In this document: piece by piece, positions 1-10,924 of the stretch | Position numbering within the stretch: position 1 is the first letter of the stretch | How the letters are laid out: each line of letters begins with the position of its first letter | NCBI RefSeq assembly: GCF_000004075.3 | Contig: NC_026658.2 | Coordinates: forward strand, 5,208,001-5,272,000 | DNA from: Cucumis sativus | Lineage: Eukaryota > Streptophyta > Magnoliopsida > Cucurbitales > Cucurbitaceae | Direction of reading: 5' to 3' | Length of the DNA: 64,000 nucleotides | Position numbers and translations under genes: made by a program | Notes under the pieces: model-generated | Told to the model about the DNA's origin: nothing | Seen by the model: only the letters and a program-made list of their open reading frames with translations | The model's database searches: none

Positions 1-695
1 TCCTTGAAATCACAAATCCGACCTCCTATAATCTTAATAGGTACTTCTAAGTGATTTAATTAAGTCTTCAAATATCACTAAAACATTCTAATTTCCACAA
101 TTAAACGAGTTGTCAATGAAAATTTGAAAATCCTGCTACAAATAAAAAACCAATGCCAGACGAATCACCAACAAAAGTTTCCCAGTTTTTATCATGGCTA
201 GCGAAATTCAGCTATCAGAGCCGCCCAGTTCACAAAATGAGGGAATGGGGGAGGCAAAAAAATGAAATAATAAAAATTCACCTACATAAATAGAAAACCA
301 ACAACTTTTTTGCCAGACAAACCCGTCGAACAATCCCCCAATTTAATCACCCAAAATTCGACGAGAAAGATTTAAATGGAAGACCTAAAGGCAGCGCAAT
401 TAAGCAGTAACCATCAATTCAAAACAAAAGGAAAGAGAGAAAGAGTTGCAATGCATTAGTTAACGATCGTACTGTTTCAGATCGCTTTAGAAGGGGACCC
501 TGCAACAAATTCCGACCAGACCCAGAGGCCAGCTGCCGCTTGATCTTCTCCAAACTGTTCCCGGCATCTTCCGCTCTCTGCACCAACAACAATCATAAAT
601 TAAAAACATGTTGAGCCAAAAAGATACACACCAGCAAATCAGACACGGAAAAAACGAAGAGATACACCCACCGGAATAGCACCATTAGAGGCCAT
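1..695 (-). CDS. SWAP70-like PH-domain protein, 5' end only (runs off left edge)
   Basis: Two coding exons are visible. Exon 1 (695-672) is only 24 nt and encodes MASNGAIP, followed by a GTGGGT donor. Exon 2 (577-473; 35 codons) starts after a GTGCAG acceptor and reads from RAEDAGNSLEKIKRQLASGS to LLKRSET, ending at donor GTACGA. Both introns are phase 0. The sequence leads into the start of a PH domain, as in plant SWAP70 (Arabidopsis At2g30880), a guanine-nucleotide exchange factor for Rac/ROP GTPases that binds phosphoinositides. The next exon should begin near LRKWNERW, but nothing like it occurs in 1-472, so intron 2 continues past the edge. The start is supported by in-frame splicing and by a plausible 5' UTR (about 696-850). 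The PH, coiled-coil and other parts are not in the window, so the identification rests on about 43 residues. Confidence 0.8.
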
Positions 696-2401
696 TTTCG
701 ATCAAAAGTGGGTGGCCGAGCTACCAAACAACCACCAGTACACTATCAGAGGGAATTTGGTTCAGTGTTGGATTCAACCTGCGATATTTCCGATTCTTCG
801 ATCGAGAATTTCCCCAAGAGTTTCTTCTTAGGTTTGCTTCTTCCACTTTCAGTTGAAGACTGTTAACCCTTAAGACTCAATGTTATTTATGAAATTTAAA
901 CAATCTTTATTCCTCTTTTCCCTTTCTATTTTCTCTATAAATTTTTCTAATGTATTTTCTAAAATGGTACCTTTAAATATTACTTTAATTGAACTGTTTG
1001 AAAAGGTAAGAAATTGAATCTTCCACTAAATTTCGAAACATATTAATTCTCACTAATTTATGCTTGTATTTATCTATTCAAAATAAAAAGCAAAAAGAAA
1101 ATCGTACTTGTTTTTTTCTTTTTCATTTTGGTCTGTTATCTAAATTTGGTTTGTTTCAACTCATTCATTTTAGTGGAAGAAGCAAAAAATTTGTCTGATA
1201 TTGCATCATCAATAATGTAAAGTTCATTACTTTATAATAATTATTATTATTTTGCAAAGAACATATAATTTAATTGTACAAAGGTAGGTTTAGGTACAAT
1301 ATATGTATATGTTAGAGTAGAACAATTTAAAAAGTGGCAAGTAGTAAAAGCTACAAGTCATAAGCTTAGAGGCCTCAACGAGTCGCATAACATAAGGCTA
1401 CAAAGAAAAATAAAGCTTTTAAGAGAAAAATGTAGAATATTTTGTAAGTTTCAATAGTCTAAAATAAACTAATTGAGTTTGAGTATTTCGATTGCACACA
1501 CTCTGATCTTTTAGATATGTAACTACTGTAAATTGTCTTCTTTTTTACTATTAACCCAATCTAGTTATTTTTTTTTTATTATATCAACTATAATTTACTG
1601 CCAACAGAATAAAAAAATCCACCCATTAAGTTATGTTTAGAATTAAAATGGACAATTTTGATTAAACAATTAAAATAATTAAAATTTGCACATTAAGTTT
1701 ATTTTCAAACTAAAACCATTTTATTATAATTTAAAAAAAAATAAAATAAACCTTGTGATTTATTTTGGAAGCAAAATAACAAGACTGATTTTAATCCTAA
1801 AGTTTCTCTTTAAAACAATTATAGCTCGCAGTGTAATTAATTAAATATAAACTAGTAGAAGATAAAAATAAGTTGGCCAAATAAAATTTAAAAAAAAATG
1901 AAGACTTGAGACTATCATATCAACTCAACCATATGCATTCATTTTACAAATACACACTAATCATTTCACTGCTCAAACTCAATAAAACAGAAAAAGGAAA
2001 AAAGTAAAAAAAAAAAAAAAAAAAAAAGGAGGAGGAGGAATTTTATAAGTAAAACTTATGATAAGAGGGGAGAGTGAAAGAGCAGCAAATAAAGGAGAGA
2101 TTTTGTACAACACAAAAGAACTATTCTCAGTGCATCATGTTGATAAAAACAAATGCAATTATTGCTTCCCCAAAGGAAAAAAAAAATGAAGCAGTACTTC
2201 AACAATGGCTATTGCAGCAATATCGATTACAAAAGACCATCATTGAGACACAACAGAAAGAGTGCAAAACTTCTGAACATCTCATGAGCTAAAATTAAAT
2301 CCCAAGACTAAAGAAAAGATGTAGACCAATTTAGCAAGTAGCTTCATTTTAGTTGAGTGTAAGTTATAATTCTTGATGTCCTTGATGAAACTTTAGTAAA
2401 T
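696..2401. other. Gene-free stretch between two minus-strand genes
   Basis: About 696-850 is likely the 5' UTR and promoter start of the SWAP70-like gene. The rest is AT-rich, with no convincing coding frame. It holds a poly(A) run near 2007-2028 that passes directly into a short GGA repeat (2029-2039). About 2300-2401 is the probable 3' UTR of the next minus-strand gene. Confidence 0.6.
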
Positions 2402-5400
2402 CTACTTGTATCGCTTGGAGAACCCCTCAACAAGTTTGTCCATAAGCTGCCATTTCTTGTCAAATCCCCACCCTGGGTTGCTCTGCAAATGGAAGAATTG
2501 TACAAATTAGCATTATCTTCATATTGAATGTCAAAGTCTTATGTATTACTCACTAATATGCAACATAGACAGGAAATGTCAATTAAACCTCTAATGTACA
2601 GCGGCTGAACTAAAAGTGGCTTGGACTTGCACATTTTGACTCTCAGGATCTAGGTAGCTCATAACAACGTTAAATTGAGCTGCCTAGTGTTTACACAACA
2701 GTTGTGTAAAATGATATTGGCTCCATAAACAGATCAACTCAATACGGAACAGTTCATTTATATAAATTCAAGATTATTGAAGCAGAACCAAATGAAATTT
2801 CTGTTTTTTTTCTTTCCATTCTGGTTGCACTGTATCTGATGTATTTAAGGCTACATCATTCTATAGTTTTGTGCCAGTTTCAAAACCTCGTCATTCATCT
2901 TTCTACCCAATGCTCTTTCCTCAGAATTTTCCATTACTCAGTAGTCAGTAACAATGCAAGTTAAAGGAAATTCATGTCATGAGAATTAACATGCTGAAGG
3001 GCTTCTCGTATTAATAAGAAACACAAATCAGTACCTAGTTCCCCTAAACATTCAAACCAAAGAGGACAGGATACAAATATTTAGTTCTCTTTTCATTTTT
3101 CGTTTTCAATTCTTCTTTTTTATAAGAAAAATAATTTCATTAGAACTCATGGACACAGTTGTACGTTGTACAACCTATAGTTAGAATAGATTATGTTCAA
3201 GTAAGATCGAAACAATTTCATTGATCTATGAAACTTACACGTCCCTTTACATCACCACATCCCAACAAGTTATTCCTATCAATGTAACTTCTAATTATGC
3301 AATACATGCCCAGTAAGGATGCAATTATACAATTCTACCAAACACTTAATTATTTGCAATAGCTTCGACATAAAAATAATAAATTGTTGTGAGACATTCA
3401 ATACTATTAACTCTAAATTAATTGCACTATATATTTGATGGCAACATTAAATTGCATGTACTATTATCTGTCATACATTGTGCTTCATTTTAACGGTTAC
3501 TCATAAAATATGTAAAGCATGGCATGCATGGATGATGATTATAACAAGTTTGGCATATACTTCACAGTAAACACACCATAGTGATTTGTAACGTATGTTT
3601 GCAGCTTAGAATTCTGAATTTCTTCTTGGAATTTTATTTTTTAATTTTTTTTCCTATTTTCGTTTCTAAAACATAATTCAGAATAATAAGTCACTAATGT
3701 GGCTTCACTAACCTGCAAAGAAAGAACAACACGATTGGTGAATTGCTTTACAGAATTAGGTGCACTTTGTGGAAGTGTCTTTGCAACTCTTTCCAGCTCC
3801 CCTTGTTGTTCCTTCGCAGTTACTCTATCTGGTCCACCATAAGCGTCAACTATCTCCTTCAGCAATGGGACGCTCTGCATGGTTTCTTCCACGATTTCCT
3901 TGTACAGCCAAATGAAAAAAGTTAGAAGAAGAATAAGAACAATCCTTATAAGAAGCGTACCATATTTTCACGTTATCCTCCCACCCAAGAGGAGATAAGA
4001 AAGCCTCTCTAGCAGGAATTAAAATAAACAAGAAAAAAAAGGGTAAAAAGAGAGATCAATGAATGACAATCCAAAAGGATGCTGATAAAATTCGAACTCC
4101 ATATTGAATTTTAAAGAGCTCAATGCCAAACACAACTAAATGTTGAGAATAGAACGGACTTGCAGTCATACATAACCTCAGTCAACAACAAAATACCTAA
4201 CTCCTGGAGTTTTGAAACCTCAAAAAACTTGCTTCTAGGCCAAAACTTCAAATTTAGTAACCTCAACGAGCCCATTAATGCACTAGCCAAGAAGAAAACA
4301 TTTTCAAGTTTTTTTTTTTTTCTTTTGAGAAAGATGAAGTGTATAAATCTTCAAGTGTGACCTTCTCTAACTCTAAACCCATGGGAAAGCAATATTTGAA
4401 AATTATCAAAATAAAAAAGTAGTGGGTGTAGATATAAGTTTATATACAACATCTCCAACACAAAAATCTTAATCACAAGATAAAATCACAATCAAACGAC
4501 TGTAGACCAACATCTTATTCTTAAGGAAGCAAATTATCTGGAAATAAGCACAAAATTTATCAGAGATTAACCAAAGCTAGACTCAGTTTAATCATATCAA
4601 GTATCACTCTCTTATTCCAAAATGGCTGGCAATACAACACCTCCTAATCATCAGAAGGCATGACCTGTTAATAAGAACCCGACACATGATAGTTAGTGAT
4701 AAAGGTAAAATTCTTTCTTTTGGGAAATTAGCCAAAACGTCAACATTTGTGACAAAATATAGTGGCCCTTCCCTCACATGGCTCTCTCCCCACATTGTTG
4801 TATAATTGTCATGCCGTAAACAAGACACTGAGTCACCTTAACATCAATTGTGTTTTTGCAGAAAGATTATGGGAGGAGGTATTCCTCTCCTTCTAAGAGT
4901 CCACAACTCGTCCCAACAAGCTTGTGAACCTCCTCACTTGCACTCTCGTGGTCCACCCTTTCAGTGGCAAAAGGAGGATAATATGGATGCATATGATTTG
5001 AGCTTTCTTATGAATTTTATGAAAGGAGAGAAACAACTGCCTCTTCAATGAAAAAAGCTCTTTTCGCAGTTTTTTTTAACATATATATCTTACTAATGTC
5101 TTGGTGTAAGTGTACATCTTTCTATATTTCTTATAACCTTACATCTCCTTTGACCAATTGGAGAAGTCTCTAGTAACTCCTTTGGCTTGGGCTGGTGCCA
5201 TTCTTTTGTAATTTCATACATCAATGGATATTGTTTCTTATCAAGAAAAAAAGAACATTAATGGAAATCCAGATACAAGGAATAATGGAAGCTACCGAGC
5301 AAACTTCATAGAAGACAAATGATACAAGTGAAGGAATCAAAGTCATGATGAACTATCCCCTACCTAAGATCCGTCCTGCAGAACAAGCAAGTATACCCAA

Positions 5401-8400
5401 TTGAAAAGTTGCAAAAACTTAGCAAAAGAAAAGAAAACAGATGTGACAGCCACAACCTTCCAAACGTTCCTAGAAATGCCTTCAAATCCAACCATCAAGA
5501 CCCACTAAATGGGTGACAAACATCTTTGCAGTTTGCTCGCTATAATCCTATGAGACACAAAATTGAACTCGAAAGGGAAATGCCACATCTGCTTAGCCAA
5601 CAAGGGTGTACTAAAGACCTCAAGTTTTTCATGTCCAAACGCTCAGCCTCAGACCTTGACCAATGCCCAATTAAGCTTAATAACCGCCCACACCTAACTG
5701 AATGAGAACGCCCAGCCCTCTTTCACGCCGAACGATAAAATATCTCTTATCATTTTTTCCAGCTTGGAAATACTAGAAGGAGATTTTTTAAATAACTTTT
5801 ATGCGAAGAAATGAAAAATTACAAGGGAATGCAAAATACCAAGCTCAGAAAAGGCAACCCAACTAAGAAAAGGGGCACATCAGTTTATCTTTGGAACAAA
5901 GACCAAAGAGACCGAGGCAATTTGTTTTCCTTTGGGTAAGAAACAATTTCATTGATTAAATGAAATATCAAAGAAGATACAAAATGGGCCCAAAAGATGT
6001 CTCCAATTTGTTGCAAGAAATTCAAACTATTACTTTGTAAAGGCTGTAGATTTTTACACCAAAAAAAAGAGCATTGAAAATAGCCAATTCAAGAACTTCT
6101 CCTGCAGATCTTTCTTCGTCTTGAAAAATTATGGTTCTGGGATTCATTTTCTTTTTGTAAAGACAACATCAAGATGAATCCAAGGTCATCTCTTTTGGAG
6201 CCTGTCCATCGTATTAAAACAAGAGTGCGTGATCGCTCATACAAGGAATTTAATCCTTTTGGTACAAGTGAACTTCCTAACATTCTTGATCTCGAATACC
6301 ATACAAATCTAAAAAGGGGGGAAAATTTTTCATAATTATTAGTGCATTGCAACTCATGCCAAAATAAATGTCCTCAAAAAACTAAAAACCAAAAGGATGA
6401 ATTCATGGTATAGACGATATGGAAGTTTAAAATCCCAAATAAAGTTAAGTTTTCTCTTTGGACTCTTTGGTATAGAAGTATCAACATGGAGCCGAGTACA
6501 GTCCAAAGAAAATCCTGAGTGGGTAATTTCTCCCTCAATTCGATCTGCAACCATTGTTAAATAATGAGTTTTTCACCCATTTCCTTTTTATTTTGAGGGT
6601 GGATGAGGTTACCAAGAAATTTCATTTGTCAATGTGTCTTCCAAAAGGAATTAAAGATTGGTTATTACTTAACGGAGTGGCTGGACTCTCAGGTAAGGCT
6701 GAAAAGTAAGGCTAGAGCCAAGGTAACATGGAGCTGCACCAATAGTTCTTTTTCATAGATCGTTTGGAAGGAAACAAATAAGAGGACTTTTTTTAATACC
6801 CTTCTACACGTCTTTTTATTTTGGACTACGTATACAGTACAGCTTCTTAGTGGTGTTCCGACCACCATAAATTTTACTCTCATGATTTTACACATTGGAA
6901 GGATGTTCATAGTCCTCCGTGGAAGAGGGTTTTCCCTTTCCTGATGCTTGAGTTGCTCACCTTTTTTTGGTTATACAAGGGATTAATGTCTCTTGCCTAA
7001 TCCCAGTCCCAATAGAGGCAAAAATTCCACCCCTAGGCTTACTATTTACCAGAAATAGAATGGTCAACAAACCTAATGCAATTCCATATCCAAGATCTCC
7101 CCTTGAACCAACCCCAATATGTTCATTCAAACTACCTTATCCAAGAAACCCAAATCCACACAATCATAGTCTTTCTCAATCAATCTTGAAAACAATTCTT
7201 TGTCATTAACAAGTTATATAGTTCTCAATGGTATCGTTAACAAGGACCTCATCCATAACTTCTCTCATCATACAAGCATCTTGAAACTTTGAGGTATTCT
7301 TAGGGAGGACCTTTCTCAATGTATATGTCAACACCTAGGCAAAATAATCGATCTCATAAGAAGCTGCTAACATGGTTGATGGTTTTAAAGTTTTTCAATC
7401 CCCTGCGTTCTCTTTTGCAGGGATAAAACATATATAGGTTTCGTTGCCATTATAATCGATAGTCCCTCATAGTCAAGTGTTCGCACATAGCTTTTCCATA
7501 CTTTCCATTGTTTTCTCATTCTAACAACTGCAGCCACTACCAGTAATTCCCTTATTTTGTTCTTTGGTTTCACACCACGTTTCATAGTAAATAGTCCCCA
7601 AGGTAAGAACTATTTAAGAGAGTTTAACAAACAATTGGGACTGTATATGAAAATAACTTTTTAGTTTTGACTTTATCCTAAGTCCTAGGGACTAAACTTT
7701 GAGTTTAAAATAATTTAATATATGATTCGTTACATGATTGATATTTTGATCTTTAAAAAAAACGGTTTATAAACTGACACCATAGAAATGTTTTTTTTTC
7801 GGAATTTGTACTATTTAGAGTACGAAATCTGAAAATAGTTTTCTCAAAAACAGAATTTGAGTTACCTGTCTCAGTGAATTGAAAACATTAAACAGAATCT
7901 AGATTGCGAACAAAACAGGCCCCAAGTAAAAGAAATTGATGTGACTAGTTTATATACTTTGTCACACTTTTGCATCTCTACCTGTATTAGATAAATATAA
8001 TATGTAATAATAGGGAAAATCTAGGAAGAACCAACGTAAATAGAGTACAGTGGATCTTTTCATCAGTACTCTAAAACCACAAAAATAACGCACATAAATA
8101 CTTCACTCAGACACAGAGCACAAATTAACAAGTAGAAAAGACGTTGGCAGGAACAAAGAAACGAAAACATGAAGTCACAGAAAAAGATACCTCCCACTCT
8201 TCGTGGCTTTGGATGTTTTCATACGCCATTAAAAATGGTTTCATCTTCTCAAGTGCATCCCGAAGGGGAATTGGTGGATTCTCATCAATATCAGGGTTAT
8301 TTTCAAAATCTCCCATCAGGTACTCCGGCTCACACTCGATCTGCCATACAGAAAAAGAGTCATAACCGAGCAGTGATCCAATCTCTACATTTTTCATAAA

Positions 8401-9605
8401 AAACTAGACAAACTAAGGTTTGTGATAATTCAACCAAGCACGCTATTTAATTCGTCACCCCGATCACAAAAACCGAAAACAGTAAATTTTTCGATCATGT
8501 CAAAACAGTTTAGAGTTAATCCTTAGTCCATATGTCCATAGAGAGGAAAAACGGGGACAAAAAATAAGACACAGGAAATGCTCACCATAAAATTGGTATC
8601 CATCCCATCCAAATACTGATCCACCAATGGCGAAGGCAGCACTCTACCACTCATCTCTTCAAATCCTTCAACCAGTTTGTTCATATTTTCGGTACCAATC
8701 CTCTTTGCCAGCCTCTCACCGTCTTCATTGTTGCCTAAATAAAGTCCAGCAGCATATCCATCCTCCTTATCGTGACCACTTCTTCTCTCCCGTCTCTCCC
8801 CAGTTCTAAATGACCCCCTGGCTCCCCGTCTGTACGGTCCTCTGGCGCCTCTGCCCCGATAACCGCTAGTTCCTCGACCACCACCAACTTCACCATCAGG
8901 CCCGTCCTTTGACACCATCCTATTAGTGTTCCTCCATGGTTCACCACGGCCTATCCTTGGTTCGAAGCCACGACCCCTTCCACGCTCGCCAGCTCCAGGT
9001 CCATCCCCCTCTTGTCTAGGTCTAAGATGACGATTCTCCTGCTTTGGTTGATCTTCCGGGACTGGTTGCTTCATGGGTTTTCCTCGTCCAACACCAGAAA
9101 ACTCAGAATGCAAAGACTCAGGCAAGTTTCTCTCTCCCGAAACCCTGTGTAACCCGCCAAGTGAAGTACTTGCAGCAGAGTCCCCTGCATTATTCTTCGA
9201 GAAAAACACAGGTTTCTTAGGCTCCGAATCTGGCTCGGGAGGGGACCGAATCGATGGCGAAGCATCACCTCTACCCCGACCAACAGACGAGGGCCTGACA
9301 GAGGGCGAAAAGGAAGAGAAAGATGGACGGAGTGGGGAGGAAGGAGTGGGTTTACCACGGCCATGACCAAGCCCAGGAGTAGGACGAGAATCTATAGGTT
9401 CTTGTTTAGACGCATTTGAATGTTCCTGATTGGGGACTGGAGGGGTGAAATCAAAGGGTCCGGAGGGAAAGGCACCTCGACCTCGGCCACGACCATGACC
9501 ACCGGAAGAAGAAGAAAAAGAAGAAGAGAAGGGTACAACGCCTAATTTGTTGGCATTGGATAGAAGTGAAAATCCTGTAACCTTTCTTCCGATTGATCTA
9601 CTCAT
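2402..9605 (-). CDS. RGG-rich protein of the At1g53645 type, probably organelle-targeted
   Basis: Four exons join in frame to 478 aa: 9605-8586 (340 codons), 8340-8191 (50), 3898-3713 (62) and 2482-2402 (26 plus stop). All introns are phase 0 with GT-AG ends. The N-terminus (MSRSIGRKVTGFSLL, then a Ser-rich tract) has no early acidic residue and looks like a mitochondrial presequence. Residues about 35-290 are low-complexity and rich in Gly, Arg, Pro and Ser, with many GRGRG motifs. The C-terminal part from about residue 300 is the conserved globular portion, with DGMDTNFM, ECEPEYLMGDFENNPDIDE, PPIPLRDALEKMKPFLMAYE and, at the end, GFDKKWQLMDKLVEGFSKRY. In Arabidopsis the family carries the uninformative name hydroxyproline-rich glycoprotein. 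RGG tracts suggest RNA binding, which is inference. Intron 2 is 4.29 kb and full of LINE remnants. I do not know its biochemical function. Confidence 0.85.
4850..5255 (+). mobile_element. LINE 3' end remnant (plus orientation)
   Basis: The segment ends with the kind of tail common at the 3' end of plant L1-type LINEs: a TTTTGTAATTTCATACATCA stretch, then ATTGTTTCTTATC and an A-rich run near 5243-5252. No intact reading frame is present. The upstream boundary is a guess. Confidence 0.45.
5455..6000 (-). mobile_element. LINE reverse-transcriptase C-terminal relic (minus orientation)
   Basis: Read on the minus strand, about 5650-5460 gives a frame resembling the end of a plant LINE reverse transcriptase, including KLEVFSTPLLAKQMW (compare the family pattern NLEAFNKALLAKWLWR), interrupted by at least one stop. 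About 5990-5930 on the same strand carries the LINE-type tail signature (TCAATGAAATTGTTTCTTA), but it lies upstream of the coding relic on that strand, so at least two broken copies are present. A further tail-like piece in the same orientation sits near 3130-3150, inside intron 3. Confidence 0.5.
6580..6960 (+). mobile_element. LINE C-terminal (zf-RVT side) relic (plus orientation)
   Basis: The plus strand near 6757-6790 translates to VWKETNKRTF, close to the VWKERNNRIF-type motif near the C-terminus of plant LINE ORF2 products. Both flanks are frame-broken. The boundaries are not visible. Confidence 0.35.
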
Positions 9606-10080
9606 CTAGACTTCACTGAGAAAAAAAAAAAACAGGAAATGGAAAGGACCAGTTTCGAAGAGTTTTGTTGATGAACGGAAAAACAAAAGGGTTTAAGATT
9701 GGGATTTAACAGCGCCGCCCATTGGCAGTGATCGTGATTTCTTTCGCCAACCAAAATCTCCGCGTGTTCGTGAATTAGGGCGCCAAGAAGGCCAAGAAGG
9801 CCAAGAAAACACACACAAAAAATACATAAAACACAAAACTTTACATAGATTACTATATACCAATTTATTTCACTTTCTTTCTTCTTGTTTGTAAAGACTT
9901 TCACTCCTATCATTTCAATTAAGGTTAATTTTTATATAGGTAACAAAATCCAAAAATACATCCTAAAATATTTTGGAGATTTTCTATCTTATATTTTTAA
10001 ACCATTCATGTTTAAATTTCTTATTTTACCTTCACCATTTTGAACAACATTTTTTTAAGTTACTTCATCTTCCTCGTATT
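9606..10080. other. 5' flank and intergenic sequence
   Basis: Immediately upstream of the At1g53645-like start codon is a probable 5' UTR and promoter. It includes a short imperfect triplication of AAGAAGGCC at about 9784-9808. Beyond about 9900 the DNA becomes AT-rich with no coding signal. Confidence 0.5.
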
Positions 10081-10084
10081 CGAC

Positions 10085-10560
10085 AATATCAACATCGTTT
10101 AAATATCACTTTGACATAATCTAAACAATCATTTATTATTGTTAACACGATCATTTACCACCGTTAACACAATCATTTAAATTTGAAGTATTTTTTCTAT
10201 CCTTTAAAAAGAACTACACAATTGTGTTCATATGATTTAATCGATCGTTTACCATAGTCAACACAATCGTTTACCATAGTCAACATAATTATTTAGCATG
10301 GTCAACACAATCATTTAAACTTGAAGCTTTTTTTTCCATACGATCATGTTGGTATGATATAAACGGTTGCTTACCATAGCCAACATGATCATTTAGCATG
10401 ATCAACACGATATTAGATTTGAAATTTTTAACGATCATTTACATTGAACTACGTGATCATTTATCATAAGCAACATGATCGTTTACTATGGTCAACATGA
10501 TCGTTAAATTTGAAACATTTTTTCCATTGTTAAAAAAGAACTATACGATCGTAGTACATG
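10085..10560. repeat. Degenerate tandem array of a GATC-containing unit with higher-order grouping
   Basis: A unit of about 23-24 bp, roughly GATCGTTTACCATAGTCAAC with many variants (ATC.TTTA, CATRGTCAACA), recurs about ten times. Groups of units are separated by a second conserved spacer (AAATTTGAAGTATTTTTT-like, with TTTAAAAAGAACTACAC-like sequence). The array therefore has a short unit nested in a period of roughly 130-190 bp. Its position shortly before a copia element suggests a repeat-rich pocket. A weaker relative lies near 21880-22080. Confidence 0.6.
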
Positions 10561-10924
10561 TCATTCAAAAAGAAGATTACTAGCGTGTGGCTTATTCATC
10601 ATGTGTTGATAGGGCCATTTTTTATATTTTCCAATCTGAATCTATGGGCGTTTTAGTTTTTAAATTATTCTACACGAAGTAAATATTTTAACGCTTTATT
10701 ATGTTTTTTTTATTTTAAAAAAACCTTAATTAAGGTTATCATATAATTTATTTTCTTTTTATAAAAATAATTACATAATTCTTATTAACTAAATAGATGA
10801 TGATAATATTTAGATGGAAAGATGAGAAATAACAAAGTTAGTGAAAATTGTGCTTGATTTCAATTGATGCTATTGTTAATTATTAGTTAAAATGTTGTAT
10901 GAAAAATTCAAAGCAATTAAGATA

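Larger units (their letters stand above)
3899..8190 (-). other. 4.3-kb intron 2 of the At1g53645-like gene
   Basis: The intron runs from a GTATCT donor at 8190 to an acceptor (ACAAG) ending at 3899. The acceptor has a weak pyrimidine tract. The intron is far longer than the others in this gene (245 bp and 1.23 kb) and holds fragments of LINE elements in both orientations, listed separately. Between them the sequence is AT-rich with no intact frame. Confidence 0.75.

Noticed and set aside
6089..7585. Several 60-90-codon frames inside intron 2 of the At1g53645-like gene
   Set aside because: They are small, mutually overlapping and lie in LINE debris; none shows a domain or plausible splice joins to real exons.
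9784..9913. Minus-strand frame upstream of the At1g53645-like start (to 9913)
   Set aside because: It is separated from the main frame by a stop or frame difference, has AAGAAGGCC slippage, and the sequence lacks a conserved continuation. The start at 9605 matches the family N-terminus.
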